Shown here: positions 1 to 11,830 of the stretch, one piece after another
Layout: each line of letters opens with the position of its first letter
Position numbering within the stretch: position 1 is the stretch's first letter
DNA from: Oikopleura dioica
Lineage: Eukaryota; Chordata; Appendicularia; Copelata; Oikopleuridae
Assembly (NCBI GenBank): GCA_907165135.1
Contig: OU015567.1
Span: 2,051,001 to 2,115,000 of the forward strand
DNA length: 64,000 nucleotides
Reading direction: 5' to 3'
The notes under the pieces: model-generated
Told to the model about the DNA's origin: nothing
Database searches by the model: none
Seen by the model: only the letters and a program-made list of their open reading frames with translations
Translations under genes and position numbers: made by a program

Positions 1-3000
1 TTTTCCAATTATTTTAGGGCGAATCCGAAATAATTTAATCCCGGGTCATTAAATCGCACCAATCGTCATTAGTTTCATTCAACTCGCGACTATCACGCAG
101 CTGGAGAACTTTGAAAATCATGGCTCTCCTCCAAGTGCCGAGAAAAGAAAAGATAAAGAGAGAGCGAAAGTCAGATGAAATACTGTAATAAATCGCGGTC
201 GGCGACTGGGGGTAAAGCAGTCTGGCGGCGCGAGGGGTTATTTACGATGGGACTGTGGCAACATTTTGGGCAGAATATTTTCAAGGCTGCTTCAACATTC
301 GCAAATCTCGGGCCAAGGGTTAATTTTGATGAATAATGGGGTTGATTTTCGAGAAGTTTCAGCTCAAATCTGTCTGTTCAAAAAGCAAACTGTAAAATAA
401 ATACAGTTATTAACAGTTATAATCGAGTTTCCTTTGAAGCGAGTCGGAAAGAAACGTTCAACTTCACACGAGCTATTGTCTCCCACTTGAAGAGTGCTTT
501 TGGGAGGCGTTATCAGACGAGTATTTGACTCCGGACGGCGCTTTGTCCGCCCAACGGAAGAACTATGGATTCAGAATCGGCCCAATTTCGTATTCCAATG
601 GACAAACTAAAACCACTGACAGAGCTTCTGAAACCAGTGGGATTTTGGTCGACGTCATAATTGGAAAAGGAAATTCAAAGATTGGAAAATAATCAGCTCG
701 AACTCGGGGCGCAAATGAGAAATTGGAAAACCTGTCATGTTTCGCATGTATTTCGCGAATTAGGGAGCAAGGGCTTAATTGAGCCCGATCGCCCAGGTCA
801 AGTGTGTCCAACTTGTTACCAGTCTTGTTTCTCCAGATTGATGGGCAAACCCTTGAGCCCAAAATTCCAAGCCGCGCTTCGAGGATTCGAAGAATTTTGG
901 AAGATTCGAAATTCATAGTTCAAATTGAAAGATTCTCGATTCAAACAGATCGGCATCTTGAACGAAGCACTTCAGGTCGAGTTCGATTGTCTGATCGTAT
1001 GAAAAAGTGGGAAAGAGAGCAAATGAAGAAGGAAAATTCATTTGGCAAAAATTTTTGGCTCAGACTTTGACCGAGCGATCGAGTTGGATGTCTCCAGGTG
1101 GCATCGGAAGTAAAGGCGAATGAAACGTCACATGATTGATTTATCAGATCGCTCCATAAATCCGTTACAAAACCATCATCATCAAAAAACACACATTACG
1201 CTGCCATGATTCTTGCTGATTTACCCCCTTGCCATGTAAATTTTGGAAAACCACGAACGTCATGTTCACTAGAACGAAGATTCTCGCTTGAGCGATTTTC
1301 GAAGCTACATTTTGATAATTGACGGTGCCCGGTTCGGGAGTCGTCGCGTGAGCTGGTTATCGCCAAATTGCCGTTTTATATGACCTCGGTATTATTTTTT
1401 AGATAACCCTAATACAACTTCGTTGTTTCGAGAAAAAATATTTCGAGATTCAACTCAATAATTATAAATAAAAAGGTGAAAGAAGCGACATCTCGACAAT
1501 CTGCGTAGAAACCTGAGTCAGGGTACTGTAATCGCTAGAATTGAAAGCCGCGCAGCGGCTTTTATAAAAGAAGCCGCATTTTTTGAAAATAAAATCTTGT
1601 AAGCGGCTTTTCATTCAGGCTTTTTCAGGGCCCTGAGTCAGGTTTTTACACAGGAAAAACTGGTGATTTTCGACTTTATTTTCCCATTAGCATTTTGTTT
1701 TTGATTATGAATGGGAATTCAACACCTTGTAAAATTAACCACCCATTCCCAAACGTCAGTAATTACCGCCTATTACGGGCCGGGTGCCCTTTCAATTTAC
1801 TGTGACGAGTCCAGTGGGGAGCCCAGTGTCTGTCTTTCGGAGCGGCACCAAATCGAGAAGATCGGATGCATGGCTGATTCCAAATAAAGCCACGCGAGGG
1901 ACAATAAAAATATGCTGCTTTTCTCAATACGATTGCTCAAATTTGAGGGGAAAATTTACGGAGATTTGATTATCCTAAATGGTAATTACGCTCATTGTTT
2001 TCAGGACAGTGAAAGTATTTGCACGAAACCTAATGGAGTTGACATCATATCACCTAATTTTTGAGCCTGTTAGATTAATAAGAATGATTTTTTACAGTCC
2101 TTGAAGATTCTCAAAAGCCTTCCAATCTAGTCTGCTGTCCCAAGGACAGCAAATCAGCATAGAGAGTGGATATCTCTCGCCCTGAAATCCCCGCTGTCAA
2201 GCCATAATGAGTGGAAGTAATCCGCTGTCAGATAATTTTCCGCTGGAATGTTGCTCGGAATTCGTCCCAGCCAGTTTGAAGAGTGACTAGCCGGTACTCT
2301 TTTTTACATTTTTATTGGAAATTATTCATTATTGGAGCAATGAATTAAAAAAAATGACCAAAACAAGTACTAATGATTCATTAGCAGTTTTATGATAAAG
2401 GTGATGATTTCTTGGCGAGGAAAAAAGTACTGAATGGGTGCGAATATATTTTACAAGCATTTTTTATCAGATGAATTGCAAATTCTTTTCCGGCTTTATG
2501 TTTCCGCCGGATGGATAGTTATATGACCTGCGTCACAGTTAGATTTTTTTTCAATGCAGAATTTCTCCGAAAAATGGTCAGTTCATAATATGAGATGATG
2601 ACCTGTGGATTCCGCCTTGACCTTCGACCAACAATTTTGTTGGTGTTACCGCTAGTCTTGCGTTTTTCCTATTTCCCAGCGTAATTTGCGAATAAACACC
2701 CCTCGACGATAGGGATTTGTCCTTGTTTGCGCGGTTCCTTTGAAGGCATCCGTTTCCGCTCAGAAGTATCGAGCTCTGCAATCTCCCAAATGTCAAGCGA
2801 GACTCTCACTCAAAGTTTTCAAAATTTTCGATGATTTTTTTCAGCTGTCATGTCCCTTAATCCGCACTGTCAAAACGAAGTAAAAGTCGTTTCTCTTCCC
2901 AAAAAGAGAAACCGCGCGAAAACATGCGCAACCGCGGTCAAGACTACCCATGGAATTTGAAGAAATTAAAAACTTCTCAACTTCCCATGGATAAATCGTT

Positions 3001-5330
3001 TCTTCAAGTGAAAAAATGAGCAAGTGAAAAAATGAGCCACAAAATCATCGTTTTTTGATATTTCAAAAAGACCACCCCGCTGCTCAGAAGCAGCTGGATC
3101 CTTCTCTCACAGAACTCCACCTGGGTCGGCGCACCTGTTGAGTTAACATTTTCAAAATCAAAATATGAATTTTTCAAAGCGCGAATTTTGGTTCTTGTTC
3201 TTTGCTTTAAAAAGGTCATCGACTCGAATCATCTTCAACAGTTTCGAATCCGCAACTATTTTTCTTGTTTTCCGGCGTTGAATCTGATCAATCTGATTAG
3301 GAGCATCAAGATCTGTTGGTGGTTTACCGGTTCAATGAAAAACCGGAAGAAGATCGAGAAAAAAAGAAGGACCGACCGATCCGGGGCCGGATTGAAGGAT
3401 CGGAAAACCGGTAAGCCGGGATCAGAAGGAACCCGGCGTTCGAAACTGTGATGACTAAAGAAAAGTTGACTTTTCATGATTTTTAAATCAATTTATTCCG
3501 TATTGGTTTTTAAGGTCCATACCCTGGCGTTTTGCCAATGTTTGTGCCCGGAAAAGCAACAGCAGAACACGCCAAAACCACGGACCGGAAGCAAACCGCC
3601 AAATTATAAACTTGACGGGCACTACTTGATAGTTATCACAATAAACTGCGTATTTTTCCGATTCGAGAGTAATAATATGAAATGCAAGGAAAAAAGTGCT
3701 TGTTTAGAGCACTTTTTGACCTCTTTTTGACCTGTTTTTTCGTTGAATGAAAAATTTTTTGTATCAAAAAGAGGGCTTATAATTTCTAGCCCCATCTGCT
3801 TGGCATTAAAAGTCCATCTCAAAATGGGGGTCAATTATTTTCCGATTATCACGACTCGCGAATTTTTTTTAGTGGCGCAGTAAAATTCACACATCAATCA
3901 CAACTATGGGATCAATAAAAAAACGATCACATAGGTTTTCATCAAAGGCATCGTTCCTGAGGCTCCATCAAATTTTCAAAACGGCAAGGACTTTTTGCCA
4001 CGAAGATCGTTTCTTTTTTGGATAAGAGGGGGGAGAGGGGGAGTAACGGCTTTTTGAGGGACATGAAAGGGAGGATAAGACATGGATAGGTTAAAATGAG
4101 ATTGAAAAGGGTTCGATGATTTTTATTTTTAAGGGTATATACAATGAAAAACGAAATTTCTGAGGGTTTTCAGATCCATTTCCTTTCATTCTAAAAAAGC
4201 TTTTTTTCCCAAAAAGTATATTTTATGACATGATCCAGGTCGATAAAACAAGCATAAAATTGAAAAATGAAGTATCAAGTGCTGAATCTCGATCGAAAAT
4301 TACGACCTGAAATCTATCTCCCCCCATTGCCAAGATTTTTCTCAGATAGCCAGATAAGTTATCGTAATGTTTCGATTCTGATTTCATGCGTGTAAAATAC
4401 GAGACCACGTGATAGGGCGAACTCGGGAGAAATTTATGATTCTGTTCTTCCTTTCAAGATCAAAGCAAAGATGATTTCTCTGTCCCAAGGAGCTTAGCAC
4501 TTGTTGAAAGAGTGCTGACTCAGCACTGCTGAGACAGCCACCTTAGCTGAGTTATGCCAAGCCCTCTCAATAAGTACTCATTCAGACGAATACTTACAGT
4601 CGTTCAATGTTCTGGGCTTCGTTTCGGGAGATTTCGGGAAAGTCGGAGAATCCTCGACGGGAACAATCAAGCTCGATTTTGCCCGATTTGAGCGGTTTTT
4701 CTTCGCATCCGTGTTTTTCAGAAGCATTTTGAGGGATGAAAATGGCTTTGATTGTTTTAAAACTTGACAAAATTAAACTCAAATGCGCATTTTTGATTCA
4801 AAACCAACATTTTTGTAGCTTTTCCGTCACTTTTTCGAGTCAGAAAAAAGTCAAATGTCAGGAATGACAGAAAAACGCCAGTGTTGAAAATTTTCTTGTT
4901 CAAAAACTTTCCTGAAAACAACCAAAACAGCTTCATTTTTTATTATCTTCTTACTTTTCTTTCTTCAAATCTCTGTTTTTCCAATCTCTTTTTCAAAAAA
5001 CCTTCATGTTCAAAAACAAGAAAAAAGATGAAACTTTCAAAAAATAACTTTGTTCTCAACAAGTTCTCAATAGATTTTCCTTTGCTATCGTATGCTGTAA
5101 TCCGCAGCTCGAGCCCGCCCAGGTTGCCGCGCAGGAGCGGACTCTCCGCTCGCTCCTGGCCGCCATCTATGCGCGCATCGAGCGCCGCCGCAAAATTTTT
5201 TTTTTCGCGTGATAATTTTTTTTAATTGAATGATAAATTTAATTATTTTCATTGAAAGTTTCATTATTATTTTATTAATTTTCCTAAAAAGTGCTAATAT
5301 TCGGAACTGATATCGATAAAAACGATCATT
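1..5330. other. gene-poor AT-rich stretch
   Basis: No open frame here shows splice-site continuity, recognisable domains or coding-like composition on either strand. The sequence is AT-rich with poly-A/T runs. A short motif close to CCTGAGTCAGG recurs at about 1514 and 1631, and related copies occur near 23.5 kb. The only compositional outlier is the GC-rich patch at 5100-5200, listed separately. Exons of an unrecognised gene cannot be excluded. Confidence 0.5.
5088..5203 (+). other. isolated GC-rich coding-like patch
   Basis: About 110 bases are strongly GC-rich inside very AT-rich DNA. One plus frame reads an uninterrupted Ala/Arg/Leu/Glu-rich peptide containing QERTLRSLLAAIYARIERRR, which looks like an amphipathic helix. 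There is no start codon, recognisable splice context or neighbouring exon. It may be a relic of a retrocopied gene or mobile element. I do not recognise the protein. Confidence 0.3.
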
Positions 5331-5332
5331 TA

Positions 5333-5566
5333 CAGGCTGGGCTTATTTGTGACGAGATAGCGGGGCCTTTGATAGCGGCCCTACGCCATTATTATCGAAA
5401 ATTCCTATCATCCGACCCACAGGTTGAATCATTCTGGATGTCTCTTATTGGAGGTTATTGCGCGCGCTTCAAATCAACAATGCTGGCGGATTAAAGGAAT
5501 TATGATAGAGGCTGCTCAAGCATTGTATCAGCCTTTCCTTATCTCGTCACAAATAAGCCCAGCCTG
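5333..5566. mobile_element. mariner-like MITE, TA target duplication
   Basis: The element is 234 bases long. It begins CAGGCTGGGCTTATTTGTGA and ends with the reverse complement of this, giving a near-perfect terminal inverted repeat of about 27 bases. It is flanked on both sides by TA (5331-5332 and 5567-5568). There is no transposase frame. The TA duplication and CAG...CTG ends fit a non-autonomous Tc1/mariner-type element. Confidence 0.8.
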
Positions 5567-7362
5567 TAGCTTGAATATATTGCTAAAAAACTAAATAAAA
5601 AATCACTTACTGTAGTAAAAAAGGTAATTTTCGAAAAGGTCGAAATATAAAAGCTCATTTCTTAAAAAAAACTAAGCTTTTTTCGAACACAACAGCATAT
5701 GCTGATTTTGCTGAAATTCTAGCGCTAGGGTAGTTCACGGTGGAGCGACTGACGTGTCAACTGAAGGAGATAATCGTTTGTTTCGGATATCACAAAAGGC
5801 ACAAGCTCCACTTTCTCACGTTCAAGGAATTTTCAGAAGGCTTTGTCTGAATTTCCCGATCAATAGAACTCGCGACGGGCCGCCTCTCAGAGTACATCTC
5901 TGGCTAATTGCTTAGTTTGTCATGCTCGAGTTGAACTTAGGGGCGAAAATGTCTTTTTAAAAAGTCTTATTTCAGAAAAAATTGAGGGAAAAATCTTCTT
6001 CCTTGAAAATTTTCCGATAAAAAAGGTCAATAAAATCGCCAACAAAGGCAAAATTAATGATGATCTGGTTATGTCTGAAATCATTCAAAAAAAGATCAAG
6101 GGATTTCTGTCTCAAGCGAGGCGAGACGCTTTTTGGCTTGGCTTTTTTGTTGATTCGAATTAGCCCTGTAAATCTGCTTTATTTTTGTAAAATTTGTGTA
6201 AAACGTGTTGGCCCCTCGAGTGGAACGTAAGGGGACGATTTATACTGACAGGGTGGAGTGGTTGATTCCAGAGGAAAGTCGACAGGTGCCGCAAAACAAG
6301 ACTCCAGGCTCCATCGATTAGAGGCGATAAAATTTCCAGAGCTCTTACGACCGGAATGCCCCGACTCAGCAATTTCCCCCTCAGCACAGAAAAAGGTCAT
6401 TTTCATTAAATTTGCTGAGTTACAGGTTGTTGAAAACACTGTACATCTCCATCTGCAGCAAAATTATGAGGTGATAATGGCGATCTCACGATTGTTGTAA
6501 ATTTGTAAATTGAGATTCAATGACTCTGAAGCAGCAATTTAAACTCTGAACTTGAATCAAAATGCAACAAGTTGAGCAACAAGGGGAGGCCAAGGTTGCT
6601 GCTCTATCACAAGTGCTTGTTCAACAGCTGATAACATAGAAGACGTCACTTTTTATACCACCTCTTTCGTCTTTGGTGGTCGCTTTTTCTATCCACGCAA
6701 TTGTCGTCGAAAGAATTTAAAGAAGATCAAGTGCGAAGAAAAAAATATCCTAAACTAGAATTTTCCCTAAGGATTTAACATTGTGATGCCCTTATTTTAT
6801 CTTCCTAGGCAGATTCTTCTTCGCAATAAATATCAAAGTTGAAGGCTTCAACTTGAAGCTTAAATGGCTATCTTCAAACTACAAGTAGATTATCGGGATT
6901 TCCGTTTACGTAAAAAGTAAAAACTTTTCAGAGTCCTGTCTTGAAAGAAAAAAGATCAGAAGAGGGGCACGGGCTGATGACAGATGAATTTCCGCATGAA
7001 GGCAATCGCGCCCGCCACATGAAAGTGGCGATCCAAGTGACTGAGAGCCTCAAAGCCTTCAAGGCTTCAGCACTTGCTACGTTGTAAAAGTGACCGACGG
7101 CATCCGACCGGAGAAAGGAGTCTGCTCTCGAAGAATGTGCTCTTTCTGAAATTCCATGGATCATTTCGTTTGTCCTGATCAAATAAAAGAAAAAATGTCC
7201 ATTTCTCCTTCCTTTTGACCTTCAATTAAATTCACTTTAGATTTCCTCCCTTTGTTCTTTTCAAAGGTTTTCCAAAAAGGGCGGCTTTCAAACTCGCTTC
7301 CCAGGACATTTAGCGGTACGCAAACAGTTTATGAAATTATATTTATTACATAAAAATTAAGT
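5567..7362. other. intergenic, no gene recognised
   Basis: Both strands contain only short open frames without splice support or domain similarity. The stretch ends just downstream of the minus-strand gene at 7363-8215. Confidence 0.5.
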
Positions 7363-8215
7363 TTATACAAGAAGATTGTTTGAAGGATGAGGAGAAAGTT
7401 TCAGGGTAGAATTCGTGTGCGATCTTAAATTTAATGCTGACTTGCGATTGACTTCCAGGGAAAGAGTTTTTCTGAGAAGGGTGAAATCAACAAGGAAAGC
7501 GAAAAAAATTAAAAAAAAGAAAACTTGTTGAAACCCTTTCCTTGAATCTTCTGCGTCGTCCCTGCTTTTTCCAATGTCGTCGAAGATGTCTTTGATTGAG
7601 ATTTTCTCTCGATGACTGTTCTCACTTTGAAGACTTTCCTCGCTCTTGACATTCAAAGAAGACATCCGAGAAAGCAAAGAAGTCTTGGATCGCATGCTCC
7701 CTAGGTAACTCATCGTTCTTTCCAAATTCGTGTATTTTAAGTAGCTGTCTTGAGTTGTTTCTCGCTCTCCATCAGAGACAGTGATTTGGATCTCAAATAT
7801 TTCCGGTTGTTTTTCTTTCAAAATGTTTAAATTTCGCTGCTGTCGATTGACGTCTCCATTTGAATGTAGCTCAATGCCTTTTTAGATTCAAGAATTCTGG
7901 ATTTCTTTGCGAAATAAAAATGATCGAACCTGTTCCTGTTGCTTCCGATGCCAATTCTAGCTCTTGATTCTCGTCGATTACAAAAACGCCTTTTTTCTTT
8001 ATGAGTGGCTTCTTGTGCCGAATAGAGCCAGTTGGTAATCTAAACATTAGAATATAAATTATATTATTTATCGCTCAAAAATAGATGATAATATGAAAAT
8101 CTAAGATTTACTTTTTTGGACCCGAGCCGAAAAGACACATATCTTCAATTAATAAATCCTTGATGCATAAATCGTATATTGATTGTTCCTTACTTGTCAA
8201 ACTACTCTTTCCCAT
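7363..8215 (-). CDS. unrecognised protein, three to four exons
   Basis: Exon 1 runs 8215-8112 and starts MGKSSLTSKEQS. Exon 2 is 8039-7930 and exon 3 starts at 7877. The introns are GT-AG of about 72 and 52 nt, and both junctions keep the frame. The protein is charged and Ser-rich, with many Lys/Arg and Glu/Asp, and no domain I recognise. A glycine at position 2 would permit N-myristoylation, which is only a possibility. The last exon is ambiguous. Read straight through, it contains a hydrophobic run and ends at 7363. That run is T-rich, starts with GT (about 7532) and ends TCTCAG (about 7480), so it is more likely a 53-nt intron, and the protein would then end near 7430. The gene is transcribed away from the membrane-protein gene at 8669. 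Confidence 0.6.
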
Positions 8216-8668
8216 TTGTAATAATAATAGGTCATTAAAGCATAACAGAGTTCTAGAGACTCTGAAAGTCTCCATCTAAGCATCTTTGAAACAAAAAGAA
8301 GAGCCAGAACTTCCAAACATCAGTCAACAAATGCTTCCTTTTCTCCCCCGGGTCAATCACCGCTTTTCCAATAGTTTGTGACCTAATCTCTCTACTCAAG
8401 ATAATAGCGGCCTCGAGACGATTTGGTTCACGCCGCGGGGCATCGCCGAAAATCCCTTCTTTCCAAATCAATACTGCGAAAAACACGAAAGCGTTCTCCT
8501 CTTTTTCTTTCGCGGAAGTCGTCAAAAAAGCCCTTTTTTGAGTTTGTTAGTCATTTTTTGCCGCTGTGAGAAAGTGGTTAAATTGTTATCAGTTTTGATA
8601 AGACTAAAAGACGCGAGCGAGGAGAAAGCCGTTTCAAAGCAGAGAAAAACAAAGTGAAAAAAGTGAGA

Positions 8669-9194
8669 ATGAATTTTACAGAAGAATATTTGGAGAATAC
8701 GACAAAACAAGTTCTGGTAGATTTTGGACACGAAAATGAAACGAATTTGGAAGAAACTCTTACGACAGCACAAGGAAATATCTCAGAAATGACGACTGGG
8801 TATTTTTCCGCAGATGGATCCGGTGATTTTGACGGTAACTGAGTTCGAGGAGACGCTTTTTCAACTCTTTATTTCAGTTATTCTCGATAAACATTCAACA
8901 AACCACTCAATCTGGGAGCGAGAATTCTGGCTCGACATCTACTTCTACTTTCGTGATAAAATTCTATCTAATGGAGCTCTCCCGATCATGCTATTGATCG
9001 GGGGGATTGTCTTGTTCTGTCTAGGAAAAAGCGGATCAAAGTGCATCTTCTTGAGAATCTTAAACTTAATGAACTAATACTATTGATCCTCGGAAAAAGT
9101 GTTGATTGTAACGGTTTGGATGCTCTGCAAGATCAAAAAGAAGAGAAAGGGACACGGCGAGTACAGGAAAGGTTCTAACTATACTGTTTTCTGA
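8669..9194 (+). CDS. small single-pass membrane protein, glycosylated N-terminus
   Basis: Exons are 8669-8834, 8878-9024 and 9100-9194. The N-terminal ~90 residues are acidic and Thr-rich with several Asn-X-Ser/Thr sites (NFT, NTT, NET, NIS, NHS). One transmembrane helix follows, starting LPIMLLIGGIVLFCL, then a basic tail (KIKKKRKGHG). The helix is completed only by splicing out 9025-9099, an intron that begins GA, ends AG and is flanked by 8-base direct repeats (see findings). There is no signal peptide, so the topology is probably N-out, type III. Size and layout resemble KCNE-type ancillary subunits, but I see no diagnostic residues and do not assign that. An open frame after the stop, to 9316, could be a further exon if 9171-9206 is spliced out. 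Confidence 0.6.
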
Positions 9195-9604
9195 GAACTG
9201 AACAGTATGTTGAGCTGAAAAAGGCCTTCGGAAAAAGAAGCGATGGAGATGTACTTCAAATTCGGCGTCTTTTCGGAAAAAGGATCGGGTCAAGATTTCT
9301 TCCTCAAGTCGAATGAGACATTTCTTTCTTGAGCCAACTAAAAGCCCTGCCCTTCATTCCATATCCTGACATAGAGCGACTTATCTAGATTTCACGAACT
9401 TCTTCATTCCTGAATAAACCTGTTCTTTACATTGTAAATCAGCATTGTGATGAGAAAAAGACAATAAATCGATGCGAAAAAGCCCCCATTGTTTTCTTCC
9501 TTGATTTCAGGCGACCGTCTTGTCGGCTTTTGACGTAGTTTAAATTGGACTTTTATTCGATAATACACTTTTGGCTTCCTTGAAGCAAAACCCAAGAAGC
9601 GAAA

Positions 9605-10306
9605 ATGTTCTTTGAAGAAGGAATAGACATGAGAGAGTATTTGAGGGAAAACGAAAATGATGAAGATGTTGAAATTCGGCCACAAGATTCTAGGCGGATT
9701 CCCAAGTACAGAGACTTTATTCTGAAAATCATGGAACATCCGTTCGTTGACCAAATTCAAACAAGAAGAGAGACATTCAATTATGACATTCCAATCAGAA
9801 GAATACCGCTACTCGAGAAGTTCTCAAAGTACTTTGTTAACGGATTGAAATCTAAAGAATTTCTAACATTGAAATTTTATAATTCAAATCCCCTAAAGTT
9901 TTTTTCTACAGTCTTCACATCTGGCTTGTTTACCCATCACTTTTCTTTCTAAATTTATTAATGAGGAAAGAGAAAAGCGATCTTCCAGGTTATTTGATTA
10001 TAAAAAATGTCTAATAAAATCATCTTTTTTACTTTAGACTTCATAAGATTGGTGCTCATACTTCTGCTGCTGGAACAAAGCCGAGTTCTTCACAATGGTA
10101 GGGATTCCTACATGTGGAAGTATGCCTTTTACCGACTCTTCTTTTCGATGTTTATCATTTGTTCCTCATCGATTCTTTTTTCGGTAACAAGTTTGAAAGC
10201 TCTTTAAATCCTGACTCAGGTCGTTTAATTTATCAAACAGCTTATCAAACTTGACAAAGATGATCAAAAATTCGTGGAACTGGGGCATGCAACATCTTCA
10301 TCTTGA
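9605..10306 (+). CDS. unrecognised small protein, exon structure uncertain
   Basis: The first exon (9605 to about 9831) encodes an acidic then basic sequence starting MFFEEGIDMREYL. It contains PKYRDFILKIMEHPFVDQI and ends at KFSKYF before a GT donor. Candidate later exons follow acceptors at about 9911 and 10038. A separate reading of 10010-10170 gives two hydrophobic segments, and a final piece ends with a stop at 10306. The alternative splicings give quite different C-termini, and only the first exon is convincing. No domain is recognised. The following few hundred bases hold nothing further that I can support. Confidence 0.4.
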
Positions 10307-11298
10307 AGAATACGACGAGACAGAAGACGATCTCCTTGTTTATTTCTCTTTTCCAGGTCATGATCTGGATAACTGTTAAATCCGAAAATGATAAAATTTT
10401 AAGACGTCAAAGAAATTTTCGTTTTCCTCTTCGTCGTCATTTTCAATGGTAGAATAAGGAGTCAACTTGACGAGAAAAAGAAGATATCAAAAGGCTTCAA
10501 GAAACATTTGAGAAATTACTGAAGAATTTCTGCAACGAATAAAATCTAAATTCTAGCAGCAGCCAATTAATTGTGTTGACTTAAACGATTGGGCATTACA
10601 AAATCGATCGACGATCGCTGAAAAAAAAGTTCTTCAAGTGAGCGAATCCTTGAGCCGCGTCCCCCTGCGCTTGCCCTCGCTTTTCTTCGCCATCCAGCTC
10701 CGTGTCATTTTCGCAAATTCAGCGGTACGAGTAGCCTCATTTACCAAACGCGCGATAGCGGCTTAACTCTACTAGGGCCCTTCGCTTTCCAAAAGCTTGT
10801 GCCTAATACAATGTCCCGTACTTATTCACATCAAAATCCAGCCTACCACTAAGAAGGGAAATCAGCTGTCCAAATTTCAGCTTCCACTTTTCAAACAGGT
10901 AAAACAGAGATAGCCTTAATTTTCCCGCTTAATTTCGCTCTATTTCCGCTCTGAAACCGCTCCAAGGACACAAATCCCTTCTCTAGTGAATGTATCTATA
11001 CATTTGGGATGAAAAGAAGGTCGATTTTGCCATATTTTCTGCACTTGGCGGACAGAAAATATGCAAAAAGACCATTTATTTTAAAATCCCAAGCCGGTGT
11101 GGTAGCCCGGCCGTGATGCGATTTTCACAAAGGCTACCTGTCACTGATAGCTCACAACTTAGGGTAGCGACGCTTAAAAAGAATCATGTTTTGAATTACA
11201 AATTTACAAGAATAGGCCTTCTTTACTCAATTGAATTCGATTTTCGATATTTATAAAGGTCTTTTCCTTCAAACAACAGGAAGTTTTTTTTTTAAATT
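10307..11298. other. intergenic, no gene recognised
   Basis: No splice-supported coding sequence was found on either strand. An open frame at 10990-11256 has neither domain content nor splice continuity. Confidence 0.45.
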
Positions 11299-11467
11299 AG
11301 GGTAGATTTGTCGCGGTCTCGCCTTTTTTTCTGGCGAAATTCAGCCAATAAGAGTTAATAAAACCAGGGTGATATTCAAAATTTGAATGTCAACCCTTAG
11401 TTTTGCATTGTGAAGCCCTTATTGATTGAATTTCGCCGCAAAAAAGCGAGTACCGCGTGTCTACCCT
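11299..11467. mobile_element. MITE with AATT flanks
   Basis: This 169-base element begins AGGGTAGATTTGTCGCGGTC and ends in TCTACCCT. The arms are imperfect inverted repeats of about 50 bases that share CGGT-CTCGC, a T run, GGCGAAATTCA and CAATAAG. It is flanked by AATT at 11295-11298 and 11468-11471, a probable 4-base target duplication. No coding capacity. Confidence 0.75.
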
Positions 11468-11830
11468 AATTCCATGACGCGGCGCACTCAACTCAATTCG
11501 CCCGGCGTGGTTGCTACTACACCGCCGTCTTGGGTATTTTCCGGGCGCGTGAGTCGCTGGAGGGCGGTCGAGTCGACACTGATCAAACACGCGAAAAGGC
11601 AGCAAAGCTCTACTGGCCGCTTGTTGGCGTCCGAGTGCCGTCGCTGCCGTTTTCGCCTTTTCGATTTTGCTCAGTTCGGCCGGGGCAAGGCTGCGAGCCA
11701 CTTCCACTCGCACCGAGCCCGTGCGTAGGCGCCCAGGCGAGCCCCTCTGATAGGCTGGGACTTCCCACTACCGACCCTTGCATTATTGGTAGTGGAGGAC
11801 CCCCTTGAAAGAGGAAGACCAGCTCAACTG
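11468..11830. other. GC-rich island with a short hairpin
   Basis: The composition rises sharply to GC-rich for about 350 bases, then returns to AT-rich. Open frames in several phases are explained by the composition alone. Near 11768-11793 a perfect hairpin pairs CCACTACC with GGTAGTGG. It might be part of a structured RNA or a promoter island upstream of the zinc-finger gene. No known RNA family is recognised. Confidence 0.3.

Noticed and set aside
11160-11180. AGGGTAGC resembling the MITE terminus at 11299
   Set aside because: No matching inverted partner was found nearby. Eight bases can recur by chance.
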